A stretch of DNA of 64,000 nt, taken from positions 918,501-982,500 of the forward strand of contig NC_015167.1 in NCBI RefSeq assembly GCF_000190595.1. The letters are read 5' to 3'. The notes beneath the pieces are model-generated. The model was not told where the DNA came from. It did not search any database and was given only the letters and a program-made list of their open reading frames with translations. Source of the DNA: Cellulophaga lytica DSM 7489. Lineage in GTDB: Bacteria; Bacteroidota; Bacteroidia; Flavobacteriales; Flavobacteriaceae. A program made the position numbers and the translations under genes. Positions 7,627 to 16,972 of the stretch are shown here, one piece after another. The stretch's first letter is position 1. Each line of letters begins with the position of its first letter.

Positions 7627-8639
7627 TTGTTTCTAGAATGATCTAACAAAACACCCTCGCTAATCCACTTTGCAAGCGCTTGTCTGTTTTCTGCAACTAA
7701 TATTCTTTTTTGGTCTTTTTTGTTTTTAATATTTCCTATTTCTATATAAGCCATTGCAGGTATTGTGTTTTTAACCAAATACAATCCGCTCCTATCTAAA
7801 AAAGTACCTGTATAATCTCTGTTTGGCTGGTATTCTCTGTATTTAGAGTCAAAAGTTTTATGTATGCTCTCTGCCAACCTTTTTCCGTTACTACTTTTTT
7901 CATGATGGTAAAAGAAAACATCAATATTTTGCCCTACACTTCTACTATCTATATGCGTAACAATTAACCTTTGGTATTTACCTTTGTTTTTTATGTACAA
8001 ATCATTTACCGCATCTACACGTTGTTTTAAACGAGCCACTTGGTTTAAAGGTATTGTTTTATTTGGGTAACAAACCTCATCATAATCTACAGGTAGTATT
8101 TTACCATCTCTAATACCATCATTTTCATCTCTAATTATAATATAAACCAACGCTCCGTGAGAAATTAGTTCTCTACCTAAACGTAATGTTATATCATAAG
8201 CATACTCGTCTTCAGAAATTAGTTTTTTTCCGTATTTAGTAACAGCACCAGGATCTGGCCCACCGTGCCCAGAAATTAAATAATAAACAGCACCTTTAAG
8301 CTTGTTACTTTTGCGTTGTACTGTAGCGTGTTTTTTTCCAAAAATAGGATACCCGTTTACTATGGCTGGCAACTCTTCCTTTCCATCTACTTTTATTAGT
8401 CTATCTGGTATAATGTATGTTTTGCCCTCATACAAATGCTTACCGTTTCTTAAATTATCTTTATTTAAAGCAATAAAATCTGAATAATATTTAGACGGAC
8501 TCATATTAAACTTACGAAGTAAAGTATAAATACCCTCTCCTTTTTGAGCCACAACCGTTTTTTCTTTATCTTGAGAATATAGCTGAACACTACTAAAAAC
8601 TAGCATTACAACTAAAACAAGTATTTTTTTCAATATCAT
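7623..8639 (-). CDS. N-acetylmuramoyl-L-alanine amidase (Amidase_3)
   Basis: A 338-residue exported protein (signal peptide ending SVQLYS-Q). Residues about 30-80 form a LysM-like region (KGEGIYTLLRKFNMSPSKYY..., YEGKTYIIP). Zinc amidase motifs follow: ISGHGGPDPGAV, the Glu-containing EDEYAYDITL, the HIDSRS box and the C-terminal catalytic AYIEIGNIKN. This family cleaves peptide stems from glycan strands in peptidoglycan, often at division. It is the last gene of the minus-strand envelope set, 25 bp after the Omp85-like gene. Confidence 0.88.
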   Translation of the reverse strand: MILKKILVLVVMLVFSSVQLYSQDKEKTVVAQKGEGIYTLLRKFNMSPSKYYSDFIALNKDNLRNGKHLYEGKTYIIPDRLIKVDGKEELPAIVNGYPIFGKKHATVQRKSNKLKGAVYYLISGHGGPDPGAVTKYGKKLISEDEYAYDITLRLGRELISHGALVYIIIRDENDGIRDGKILPVDYDEVCYPNKTIPLNQVARLKQRVDAVNDLYIKNKGKYQRLIVTHIDSRSVGQNIDVFFYHHEKSSNGKRLAESIHKTFDSKYREYQPNRDYTGTFLDRSGLYLVKNTIPAMAYIEIGNIKNKKDQKRILVAENRQALAKWISEGVLLDHSRNN

Positions 8640-8664
8640 TTAATGGTCTTTTAAGCAAATATTA

Positions 8665-9927
8665 TCAAAAATACTGCCCAATTCCAAAAACCAGCCCTTT
8701 TGAAGCATTTTTTGTTACTCCGTAACCATAATCTATCCTAAAAATGGCATTAAAAATCTTTTTATGAATAAAACGCACACCCAAACCTGGATACACCCTT
8801 AAATTATCAGAATTTACAAAGTCTTTTAACTCTCCTCCAGGGTTACGCCATGTACCAGCATCTACAAATGTATTTCCTTGCAATACAAACCAATTTTTAT
8901 CTATTAATGTATACCTATACTCCGTATTTAAAACTATAGACCCCGTACCTCTATCAATAATATTACCAACACCTCTTAGGTTTATATTATTATCTACAGA
9001 AAAAGGCGCAAAAGGTGTTTCATCATTTGTAGCCAAACCAACTCTTAACCTGTTAGCCCAATTGCCACGCTCACCTACTCTTTTGTAATACACAAAATCA
9101 TTAAAAGCTACCAAAAAATTATCTAACTCTTTTGTAGAGCTATGCACGTACTGAGAGTTTAAAGTACTTTTAAACCCGTCTAAATATTGGTAATGGTATT
9201 TTATATTGCTGTATTTATATATAGCCTTGTATGAGAATTTGTTAACATCTAATGCCTGTGGCACATTTTCATTAGTTGCGCCACGTATGTAGTTATATTT
9301 TTCTGTAAAAAAATTAATTCCTAAATCTACACTATGTCGCTGGTTAAATTGATACAATCCTAAAACTTCTATAGCTTCATTATGGTACTTATAATCTGCC
9401 GTTGTATCATCAAAAAAAATAGGTTCTTGTGTTTTTAAATTGTTATAGCTTACAGCTAAACCTGCATTTGCACTAAATAAATAAGGAGCTCTAAACAACA
9501 AGCCATAAGAGTTAAATATATCTTTCTGATAAAAACCACCTATAGTAATATTGCGTCCTGTAAAATTAAACTCTTGCACACCAACCCTAAACGCAAAATC
9601 GTCATTAGAAGACGTGTATAAATTAGCAAATGGTATTATGGTAAAATTTTCCTCTACCATATAAACCAAATTATAACTACTACCTACTGTATTCTTGCGT
9701 AATTTAAATGAAGCATTTGCTATAGATGGCAACCTTTTTAACTGATTAACTGTTTCTAAAATTGCTGTAGAATCTGTAACAGAGCCAGCAACAATTGGCA
9801 CCACTTTTTTTAAGAACGATATTTTAGTTTTTTTAGCGCCAATAAAACTAACATCTGCTATAGTTATATTTTGAGAATAAACCATAGTACAAAAAAGCAA
9901 ACAAAGTAACGAGACTAGTTTTTTCAT
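8665..9927 (-). CDS. Omp85/BamA-like outer-membrane protein with a single POTRA domain
   Basis: A 420-residue protein with a signal peptide (ending MVYS-Q). One POTRA-like module spans about 22-90 (TIADVSFIGAKKTK, later YNLVYMVEE), followed by a barrel. The lid-loop motif appears as INLRGVGNIIDRG, and the strand ADAG of Omp85 appears as VDAGTW. The C-terminus ends in a Phe-final strand (VFGIGQYF), the usual barrel signal. It is short for BamA (five POTRAs), so it is more likely a TamA/patatin-partner or two-partner-type barrel. It lies 6 bp downstream of the lipoprotein gene, suggesting a joint outer-membrane assembly or export function. Confidence 0.82.
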   Translation of the reverse strand: MKKLVSLLCLLFCTMVYSQNITIADVSFIGAKKTKISFLKKVVPIVAGSVTDSTAILETVNQLKRLPSIANASFKLRKNTVGSSYNLVYMVEENFTIIPFANLYTSSNDDFAFRVGVQEFNFTGRNITIGGFYQKDIFNSYGLLFRAPYLFSANAGLAVSYNNLKTQEPIFFDDTTADYKYHNEAIEVLGLYQFNQRHSVDLGINFFTEKYNYIRGATNENVPQALDVNKFSYKAIYKYSNIKYHYQYLDGFKSTLNSQYVHSSTKELDNFLVAFNDFVYYKRVGERGNWANRLRVGLATNDETPFAPFSVDNNINLRGVGNIIDRGTGSIVLNTEYRYTLIDKNWFVLQGNTFVDAGTWRNPGGELKDFVNSDNLRVYPGLGVRFIHKKIFNAIFRIDYGYGVTKNASKGLVFGIGQYF

Positions 9928-9933
9928 AGTTTT

Positions 9934-10668
9934 TTAAGGTGAAAAGCTGGTTTCTGTAAGTAAGTTTACCCAATTATCTTGGCTAACTGCCATTAAAGTA
10001 AAACCATAGGTTAGTGATTTATTTAAAGTTGGTGGTTGTTTAGTTGTAATGTTTAGCACTACATTGTCTAGTTTGTAATACCTAAACATTTTGTCATAGG
10101 TATATGTGCCCGACAAAAAATTGTTTTCATTGTCTGTTACTACCTGAAAATAAATAGCAGAATCTGTATACATACCGTCTTTCCAAGAAAAAATTGGCAT
10201 TGTAGATGTACTGTTATCTATAGTTAACGTGTTAATTTTTTCTGTTGGTTTGCTAATGTGTTTTAAATAAATTGGATTACAAATATGCATTTTACCATCC
10301 TCAACAAAACTAACTATCACCCATTTTTCTTGAATAGGATTGACTAAAAATCGTTTTATTTTACCATTAAAAACATCTAATATTTCAGGTGTTTTTTCTG
10401 TGTAAGACTCAAAATTATTTTTATCTACGTTAATTGATTCTGTCTCAAAATACCTAAAATTAGTAGCGCCCTCTCTAGGATAAAAAAACACATTTACGGT
10501 ATGTGCTTTATCTGCACTGGCTGCGCATGCAATAACATTATCTATAACAACAGTTTCTTCATCTAAAACTGCTTGCAAAGTAGATAAATTGGTTAGTTTA
10601 TCTTTAGAACAACCGCAGGTTATCAAAATTAAAAAAAGAAGAAAAAAGTTTAATTTACTTAAATCCAT
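9934..10668 (-). CDS. Putative lipoprotein of unknown function
   Basis: A 244-residue protein with an N-terminal hydrophobic stretch and a lipobox-like LITCGC, with the likely lipid Cys at position 20. The rest is beta-rich (for example NVFFYPREGATNFRYFETE) and has no motif I recognise. It overlaps the GH113-like gene by 14 bp and precedes the Omp85-like gene, so it probably sits in the outer membrane or periplasm as a partner of one of these. Confidence 0.65.
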   Translation of the reverse strand: MDLSKLNFFLLFLILITCGCSKDKLTNLSTLQAVLDEETVVIDNVIACAASADKAHTVNVFFYPREGATNFRYFETESINVDKNNFESYTEKTPEILDVFNGKIKRFLVNPIQEKWVIVSFVEDGKMHICNPIYLKHISKPTEKINTLTIDNSTSTMPIFSWKDGMYTDSAIYFQVVTDNENNFLSGTYTYDKMFRYYKLDNVVLNITTKQPPTLNKSLTYGFTLMAVSQDNWVNLLTETSFSP

Positions 10669-11656
10669 AATATTGTTTTAAAACCAATTCCGCTGGTTTA
10701 TTTTGCGGTGTAAACCTATTATCATCTTCGCCACCCACATTGTCATGATCTATAAACCATTTCCAAACATAGCCACCAGCAAACCAATCTTCTGTCCAAA
10801 ACATTTCTAAAATAGCTTTAGTAGCATTAGACTGTGCCTCTAGGTTTACGTTTGTTTTGTTACGGTCTACCAGCCAAGGTTTTTCGCCTGTATAATCCAT
10901 ACTTCTATAACCATATTCTGTAAATAAAATTGGCTTATTTACAGAGCTCGACATTTGTTTTAACGCCTTTTTATGTGGCTGCCATCCTTGTTTTAACTGC
11001 GCTACAGTTGGATGCTTTTCTTTAGACAGCGGAAAATATGCATCTACACCTACATAGTCTAATTTACTCCAAAATGGCACTTTAGGATACTCATCCCAAT
11101 TGGCTGCATAGGTTAATTTACCTTTATATACTTTTTTTACCTCTACAATAAGCTTGCTCCAAAACTCTGGCCTTTGTAGTACAAATTTTTCTAGCTCGGT
11201 ACCAATGCAAAAAACATCTACATTAACCTCTTGTGCCAGCGTAGCATAGGTAAGTATAAAGTTTAAATAAGATTTTTCTAACGTTAGCCAATGTTCTTCA
11301 GAATCCATTTCTAAAGTACCAGTAAATTTTCCGTCCCTAATCCATATTTGCGGTTTTAACATTACACCTATTCCGTTTTTATGCAGAATATCTGTGTAAT
11401 GTTTTATACCATCTTTACGCTCTCCAAACCACTGCCTATCCGAATTAAAAATTAACTGCGAATCATTAATATCTCTTATAAAACCAAATGGCATAACAGA
11501 TGCCGCATTGGCGTTTATAGTTAATATAGGAGTAATATTTTTTTGTGTTACCTTATCTCTAGAAGACACAAAACTTACTCCGTTTATTTTTTTTGAAACC
11601 TGACTATTGCAAGAAAACTGCAAACAACATAATAATAGTAGACCAATTTTTTTCAC
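10655..11656 (-). CDS. Glycoside hydrolase, GH113-like TIM barrel, probable lipoprotein
   Basis: A 333-residue protein with a lipobox-like N-terminus (LQFSCNSQ, Cys16). The remainder reads as a (beta/alpha)8 barrel: GIGVMLKPQIWIRDG, then VDVFCIGTELE with candidate acid/base Glu154, YVGVDAYFPL, and PILFTEYGYRS with candidate nucleophile Glu247, closing with GGYVWKWF. These positions match GH113 and related 'GTA TIM-barrel-like' enzymes, whose characterised members are beta-mannanases. Substrate is inferred only to be a beta-linked glycan. It is co-transcribed with the lipoprotein and Omp85-like genes. Confidence 0.8.
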   Translation of the reverse strand: MKKIGLLLLCCLQFSCNSQVSKKINGVSFVSSRDKVTQKNITPILTINANAASVMPFGFIRDINDSQLIFNSDRQWFGERKDGIKHYTDILHKNGIGVMLKPQIWIRDGKFTGTLEMDSEEHWLTLEKSYLNFILTYATLAQEVNVDVFCIGTELEKFVLQRPEFWSKLIVEVKKVYKGKLTYAANWDEYPKVPFWSKLDYVGVDAYFPLSKEKHPTVAQLKQGWQPHKKALKQMSSSVNKPILFTEYGYRSMDYTGEKPWLVDRNKTNVNLEAQSNATKAILEMFWTEDWFAGGYVWKWFIDHDNVGGEDDNRFTPQNKPAELVLKQYYGFK

Positions 11657-11702
11657 AAACCATATTTTTAAGTCTCCTAAATTACACTATTTAATTTTAG
11701 AC

Positions 11703-12578
11703 TTAAAAAATTGCTCTTAAACCCAAGTTAAATGTTTCTCCTAAGCCTGTATTATCTCCTCCAACAAAATTTGTGTACAACAACTCTAAGTTTAGCGCAT
11801 TTGTTAGCTGGTATTTTGTACCTCCACCTAATGCTGTGTAATTCTGACTAAAATTGTTTCCTAAGTCTAAACGTTGTGAGTGCTGTGCTAATGCCAATAC
11901 TGTAAACTTACTAGTAGGAAAATAACTTAAAAAAACACCCGGAGTTAACCCTAAACTGTTATTTGCAAAACTTTTTTCTTTGTCGCCAAAATTAAGCTCT
12001 GTATTTAACTCTGTAAATAGTTGCCACTTATCTCCTGGAAAAGTATAATCATAAAAAAATCTGTTTTGCCAAATAAATCCGTTTTGATCTAGAAAAACAC
12101 CATTCTCAGTTTCGTTATCTACTAAAGGTATATACAAAGAACTCTGAATAGAAAAATTACCAACAGACTCAAAAGGCACAAACTTTACAGATGGGGCAAA
12201 TGATGTTAAACCAGCTCTAGCAACCCCGTCTTTATTCTTAAATTTTAAAGCATCTAAAGTTTTGGTTCCACCAATTGTATTAGAGCGTATTTTTAATATT
12301 ACACCTAAATTCCATCTATTATTTTCTCCTACCCCTGTATATCCTTCTAAGGTAGATGTAAAAAAGGTTTGCCTAGGCTGTTCACCACTTGTAAATGTAC
12401 TTTTAGTTTCTGTATAAATATTATTAAACCATTTAATATCAAACTTACCCTTACCTATTAATTTAGATGGTGTGTATTGTTGTATATTACTCTTTTGCAC
12501 ATCATCATTTTCCTGAGAATACCCTGCAAATACTGTTAGTAATCCTAATGCTAGGGCTATTTTTTTAATTTTTTTCAT
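11703..12578 (-). CDS. Outer-membrane barrel protein (porin/transporter-like)
   Basis: A 291-residue exported protein (signal peptide ending FAGYS-Q). Amphipathic strands with Gly/Thr turns follow, including TFFTSTLEGYTGVGENNRW, and GGGTKYQLTNALNLELLYTN near the end; the chain finishes in Phe (LGLRAIF). The shape fits the MetA-pathway or 'transporter' class of small barrels often found with DUF547 genes. It lies 37 bp downstream of the DUF547 gene on the same strand. No ligand can be assigned. Confidence 0.7.
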   Translation of the reverse strand: MKKIKKIALALGLLTVFAGYSQENDDVQKSNIQQYTPSKLIGKGKFDIKWFNNIYTETKSTFTSGEQPRQTFFTSTLEGYTGVGENNRWNLGVILKIRSNTIGGTKTLDALKFKNKDGVARAGLTSFAPSVKFVPFESVGNFSIQSSLYIPLVDNETENGVFLDQNGFIWQNRFFYDYTFPGDKWQLFTELNTELNFGDKEKSFANNSLGLTPGVFLSYFPTSKFTVLALAQHSQRLDLGNNFSQNYTALGGGTKYQLTNALNLELLYTNFVGGDNTGLGETFNLGLRAIF

Positions 12579-12615
12579 ATTTTTAGTTGTTGATTGTTGT
12601 TTTACTTATTTGTTT

Positions 12616-13335
12616 TTATTGCCTGTTTAATGTCCAATCGTATGGGTAAAAAGATACTTTTGCTTTAGCGTTTATCTTTTCCTTTCTGTATAGGTTTACA
12701 AAGTCTATTAACGATTTACCGCCCTGTGTAAAATCTCCCTTATACCATTCAAAAATTTGAGAAAGCTTAACTTTATTTTTATTTACCATTATAAAATTTG
12801 GATTATTAATAGCTATCTCAGTTTGCTTCTGCAACTGGTCTTCTAACATACTTGGTATATACGCTTTATTAATAATTGGTGGGCAACCAAGTCCTGCGCA
12901 AACCAATACAAAATGGAAACGTGCTTCTTTAGGAAAAACAGCGCGTAACATTTTATGCTCCATATCATTTAACGTAAGTTCCTTACCGGCTACATTGTGC
13001 TTTATTTTATCAAAAAAACCAGCCTTATCTAACGGGGTTTTTAACGGATAATTTTCTACCACATTTTTTATAACACTAATATTGTATGCATTAATCCAAA
13101 ATGCTTGATAGTTTTTAACGTTATCTTCGGTAACATTGGTTGTTTTTAATAAAGCCACCAGCTCATTTAAATGTTTTGGTTGTTTTTTTATTTCTTGGTA
13201 AGCTACCTTACCGTTGCTCACATAAGAATTAAAAAAAGTATTAGCTTTAGTAAAAAAGATTTCTGTAGCTTGTGCCTGTACCGTGGTAATACCAAAAAGA
13301 AACAGTATTACGGTTGCTTTTGTTATAGTTTTCAT
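12616..13335 (-). CDS. DUF547 domain protein, secreted paralogue
   Basis: A 239-residue protein with a cleavable signal peptide (ending TTVQA-Q). It has a DUF547 domain with the same landmarks as the copy at 6195-6941: NYQAFWINAYNISVIK, GKELTLNDMEHKMLR, HFVLVCAGLGCPPI, IFEWYKGDF and a C-terminal YPYDWTLN matching DYNWSLN. It differs in being cleaved and probably soluble. It heads the minus-strand envelope set and is divergent from the flavoprotein operon across a 215-bp gap, so both may be controlled from that region. Confidence 0.85.
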   Translation of the reverse strand: MKTITKATVILFLFGITTVQAQATEIFFTKANTFFNSYVSNGKVAYQEIKKQPKHLNELVALLKTTNVTEDNVKNYQAFWINAYNISVIKNVVENYPLKTPLDKAGFFDKIKHNVAGKELTLNDMEHKMLRAVFPKEARFHFVLVCAGLGCPPIINKAYIPSMLEDQLQKQTEIAINNPNFIMVNKNKVKLSQIFEWYKGDFTQGGKSLIDFVNLYRKEKINAKAKVSFYPYDWTLNRQ

Positions 13336-13550
13336 AATTTTTGGTGTTATTTAATAGGTGTGTCGACATTTAATATTAAAACCTACACAGCGCTATTAAA
13401 TTAATTTTAAGCAAAGTAACTTGTTAAGTATCACATTTTGATAACAAAAGAAAATCAAGTTTATTCTTATTTAGAAACCATATAAATAGATACCCAACAG
13501 TTAAGTTTAGCTCTTATACACCGACAGAAACTTTAATATTTTTAAAATCT
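13336..13550. promoter_or_regulatory. Divergent control region with an inverted repeat
   Basis: The gap separates two divergent operons. TTGTTA at 13421-13426 and TAACAA at 13442-13447 form an inverted repeat spaced by 15 bases near the middle, a candidate operator. I see no clear TANNTTTG box for either direction and no intrinsic terminator. Confidence 0.35.
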
Positions 13551-14894
13551 ATGGAACACATTGTTATTATTGGTAATGGTATTGCAGGCGTAACTGCTGC
13601 AAGGCATATTAGAAAATTATCCGACAAAAAAATTACGATCATTTCTGCAGAATCTGAGTATTTCTTTTCTAGAACTGCGCTTATGTATGTATATATGGGT
13701 CATATGAAGTTTGAACATACACAGCCTTATGAAAACTGGTTTTGGAAAAAAAACAGAATAGATCTTGTAAACGGATATGTTAACAATGTAGACCACGCTA
13801 ACAAAAAGGTAGATTTAGAAAATTCATCTATCTCTTATGATAAGTTAATTATTGCAACCGGTTCTAAACCTAACAAATTTGGTTGGCCAGGACAAGACTT
13901 AAAAGGTGTGCAAGGTTTATACTCTAAACAAGATTTAGAACAGCTACAAAAAAATGCTCCGGATAATAAAACGTGTAAAAGAGCTGTAATAGTTGGTGGC
14001 GGATTAATTGGTATAGAAATGGCAGAAATGCTGCGCACACGTAAAATTCCGGTTACCTTTTTAGTTAGAGAAACTAGTTTTTGGAATGGCGTTTTACCAA
14101 AAGGAGAATCTGAACTTATTAACGAACATATTTTAGACCATCATATAGATTTACGCCTAAACACCAATTTAGTAGAAATTATTGCCGATGAAAACGGACG
14201 TGCTAAAGCTATTACTACAGACAAAGGAGAAACTATAGAGTGTACTGTTGTTGGTTTAACAGCAGGTGTATCTCCTAATGTAGATTTTTTAAAAGAATCT
14301 GGTATAGAATTAGGTCGCGGTGTAAAAGTTAATCGTTATTTAGAAACAAACATTAAAGATATTTATGCCATTGGAGATTGTGCAGAACAACACAAGGGCA
14401 TAGGAAACAGAAGACCTATTGAAGCTGTTTGGTATACCGGAAGAATGATGGGCGAAACACTTGCGCAAACTATTTGTGGCAACAGAATAGAATACAAACC
14501 CGGACACTGGTTTAATTCTGCAAAGTTTTTAGATGTAGAATACCAAACATACGGCTGGGTTTTTAGCGAGCGTAATAAGCAAGATTATGAAGCGCATTTT
14601 CATTGGAGACACGCTACAGAAAATATTTGCATTACAGTTGCCTACCATAAAGACACAAAGGAATTTTTAGGTATAAATACATTTGGCATACGTATGCGTC
14701 ACGAGGTTTTTAACAAATGGCTTACTCAAAAAAAGGATATAGAATTTGTGCTTCAACATTTAAAAGATGCCAATTTTGACCCAGAGTTTTACAAACAGTA
14801 TGAAGCTGAAATTATAGCAAAGTACAATGCTGAATTCAACTCAAATTTATCAGCAAAAAAGAAAAGTTTAAAAAGAATATTCAACATAGCTTAA
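13551..14894 (+). CDS. NAD(P)/FAD-dependent oxidoreductase (NirB/rubredoxin-reductase-like)
   Basis: A 447-residue two-dinucleotide-binding flavoprotein. It has the FAD motif GNGIAGVTAAR at 8-18, the second Rossmann motif VIVGGGLIGIEMAE around 145-158, and the FAD-closing YAIGDCAE. It lacks the CxxC of thioredoxin reductases and carries a C-terminal extension (about 330-447, Trp/His rich: HWRHATENICITVAYHK). It is first gene of an operon with a 4Fe-4S membrane protein 11 bp downstream, so I infer it passes electrons from NAD(P)H to that partner. The final acceptor is unknown. Confidence 0.85.
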   Translation: MEHIVIIGNGIAGVTAARHIRKLSDKKITIISAESEYFFSRTALMYVYMGHMKFEHTQPYENWFWKKNRIDLVNGYVNNVDHANKKVDLENSSISYDKLIIATGSKPNKFGWPGQDLKGVQGLYSKQDLEQLQKNAPDNKTCKRAVIVGGGLIGIEMAEMLRTRKIPVTFLVRETSFWNGVLPKGESELINEHILDHHIDLRLNTNLVEIIADENGRAKAITTDKGETIECTVVGLTAGVSPNVDFLKESGIELGRGVKVNRYLETNIKDIYAIGDCAEQHKGIGNRRPIEAVWYTGRMMGETLAQTICGNRIEYKPGHWFNSAKFLDVEYQTYGWVFSERNKQDYEAHFHWRHATENICITVAYHKDTKEFLGINTFGIRMRHEVFNKWLTQKKDIEFVLQHLKDANFDPEFYKQYEAEIIAKYNAEFNSNLSAKKKSLKRIFNIA

Positions 14895-14905
14895 ATTATA
14901 AAAAA

Positions 14906-16486
14906 ATGAAAACAATTAAATATTTAGGCCTTGTTATCTTTTTAATAGGATTAGGCATTTTTACTGTAACTCCGTTTTTAGGAAATTTTAAACTAGACCA
15001 AAAAGGTTTTGATGAGCTAATTAGTAGCCAACGCATTAAAAGTGAACTATTAATTGAAGATCTTAGCACCAAATTAATAGACAAAGATTTTTCTAGTGCT
15101 ACATTTTTAGCTCCTGTACTTAACAATGCTATTGACAAAGCAAATGCCACGCACATAAAAAATAAAGAATGGGGTAAAAAAGTATACGCAAGCGGAGACA
15201 ATATGGCCGCAGCAATTCGTAAATCATCTAGCTATGGTTTTATACCAGAAAACAAAGGTACAATGTGGTTTTTAACCTTTGGACTTGGTATTATTGGCGC
15301 TCTAATGTTTATACTACCTAATGTAGTTTTACTAGGCAAAAAAGGAATAAAAAATGATGGTATTTATTTAAAAAGCGCTACAAACCGCGGACTTATTGCT
15401 TGGTTGGTCTTCTTCTTTTTAGTAAGTTTTTACATTATACTATATTTTTATTCTGAGTACGCAGTAAACTGGACATTTTTAGTAGACCCTATTAGTGAAG
15501 CCCTTAGCGGAAATGCTGCAGGACATTGGTTTGTGTATGGTTTTATGTATTGTGTGGTTATGACAGTTATGGCTGTACGTATGTACATAAAATACAGACA
15601 TAATATGTACCAAATATTCCGCACAACATCTGTATTATTTTTTCAAATAGTATTTGCATTCTTAATACCAGAAATTATGGTGCGCTTGCAAATGCCTTAT
15701 TACGACTTTAAAAATGCATTTCCGTTAGATTATGATTTCTTTTTTCAATGGAATTTAAAAGATCTTATTGCTAACGGTGGTATTGGTATTTTTATTCTTG
15801 TATGGGGTATTGCGTTAACCTTAGTAATTGTACCTATTATGGTTTATTTCTTTGGTAAAAGATGGTATTGCTCTTGGGTATGTGGTTGTGGTGGTTTAGC
15901 AGAAACATTAGGAGACCCATACAGGCAACACTCTAGTAAATCTTTATTTTCTTGGAAAGTAGAGCGCTGGTTAATACACGGCGTATTGGTTTTTGCTGTT
16001 GGTATGACGCTTATGACACTTTATAGCTTTTTTAGCGAATCTAGTACTGTTTTAGGCATAAAAACACAAAGTGTACAAAATGTATACAGCCTTTTAATAG
16101 GAGCTATTTTTGCCGGTGTTATTGGCACTGGTTTTTACCCAATTTTTGGCAACAGAGTTTGGTGTAGGTTTGGTTGCCCATTAGCTGCATATTTAGGCTT
16201 TGTACAACGTTTTAAATCTAGATTTAGAATTACAACTAATGGTGGACAATGTATTTCTTGTGGTAACTGTTCTACATATTGTGAGCAAGGTATAGATGTA
16301 CGCGCATATGCACAAAAAGGAGAAAATATTGTACGCTCTAGCTGTGTTGGTTGTGGTGTGTGTTCTGCTGTTTGTCCACGTGGTGTTTTAAAACTAGAAA
16401 ACGGACCAGAAGAAGGCCGTATTAACCCAACTGAAGTTTTATTGGGTAATGATGTAGATTTAATGGAATTAGTAAATAAAAAATAA
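14906..16486 (+). CDS. Membrane 4Fe-4S protein (CcoG/NosR-like)
   Basis: A 526-residue polytopic protein. One N-terminal hydrophobic helix is followed by a soluble loop, then about five further membrane helices. Cys-rich segments RWYCSWVCGCGG and RVWCRFGCPLAAY match the NapH/NosR/CcoG membrane pattern. A cytoplasmic ferredoxin-like domain carries two full sets: CISCGNCSTYC and CVGCGVCSAVCP. It probably accepts electrons from the upstream flavoprotein and transfers them across the membrane. It ends at the start of the MORN-type gene without a gap. Confidence 0.87.
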   Translation: MKTIKYLGLVIFLIGLGIFTVTPFLGNFKLDQKGFDELISSQRIKSELLIEDLSTKLIDKDFSSATFLAPVLNNAIDKANATHIKNKEWGKKVYASGDNMAAAIRKSSSYGFIPENKGTMWFLTFGLGIIGALMFILPNVVLLGKKGIKNDGIYLKSATNRGLIAWLVFFFLVSFYIILYFYSEYAVNWTFLVDPISEALSGNAAGHWFVYGFMYCVVMTVMAVRMYIKYRHNMYQIFRTTSVLFFQIVFAFLIPEIMVRLQMPYYDFKNAFPLDYDFFFQWNLKDLIANGGIGIFILVWGIALTLVIVPIMVYFFGKRWYCSWVCGCGGLAETLGDPYRQHSSKSLFSWKVERWLIHGVLVFAVGMTLMTLYSFFSESSTVLGIKTQSVQNVYSLLIGAIFAGVIGTGFYPIFGNRVWCRFGCPLAAYLGFVQRFKSRFRITTNGGQCISCGNCSTYCEQGIDVRAYAQKGENIVRSSCVGCGVCSAVCPRGVLKLENGPEEGRINPTEVLLGNDVDLMELVNKK

Positions 16487-16972
16487 ATGATGCATTTACG
16501 TTTACTTCTTATTTCTATTGCATTATTTATTAGTGCAAACAATACAGACTCTAAAGAATATAGCAAACAGTATTATGCCTCTGGTGTTTTAAAAGCAGAA
16601 GGCTGGCTTAAAAATGGAAGTAAAAATGGCTTTTGGAAATTTTACAATGAGAATAAAACTTTAGCTAAACAAGGACATTATACCAATAATAAAAAAGAAA
16701 ACTATTGGTACATTTACAGCGCCAATGGCAAAATAGAAAAAGAAGGCCATTATAAAAATAATAGCAAAACAGGTTGGTGGTTATTTTATACCAGTGATGG
16801 AAAAATAAATCACAAATGCCAATTAGACCACGATGTAAAAAATGGCTACTGTCTTAAATATAAAAATGAAAAGCTCTCATCTGCTGAAAAATATAAAAAT
16901 GGCAAAAAAATTAAAGAATGGTTTAGTTTTGCAGGTTTTAAAAAGGAAAACAATTTATCCGATTTAAGGTAA
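16487..16972 (+). CDS. Exported MORN/YwqK-type repeat protein
   Basis: A 161-residue protein with a short signal peptide (MMHLRLLLISIALFISA). Repeated units of about 23 residues have the pattern G-x-L-K/N-G-x-W-x-F/Y-Y (KAEGWLKNGSKNGFWKFY, then KQGHYTNNKKENYWYIY, then KEGHYKNNSKTGWWLFY). These are the repeats of the 'YwqK antitoxin' family. The antitoxin name comes from a Bacillus context and should not be read literally here, since no toxin is adjacent. ATG 16490 is an alternative start. It overlaps the next gene by 1 base, giving tight coupling. Confidence 0.75.
   Translation: MMHLRLLLISIALFISANNTDSKEYSKQYYASGVLKAEGWLKNGSKNGFWKFYNENKTLAKQGHYTNNKKENYWYIYSANGKIEKEGHYKNNSKTGWWLFYTSDGKINHKCQLDHDVKNGYCLKYKNEKLSSAEKYKNGKKIKEWFSFAGFKKENNLSDLR

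Noticed and set aside
16487-16972. A toxin-antitoxin system for the YwqK-type gene
   Set aside because: The name comes from one Bacillus context; here the gene sits between a ferredoxin-like protein and a glycosyltransferase, with no toxin gene nearby.
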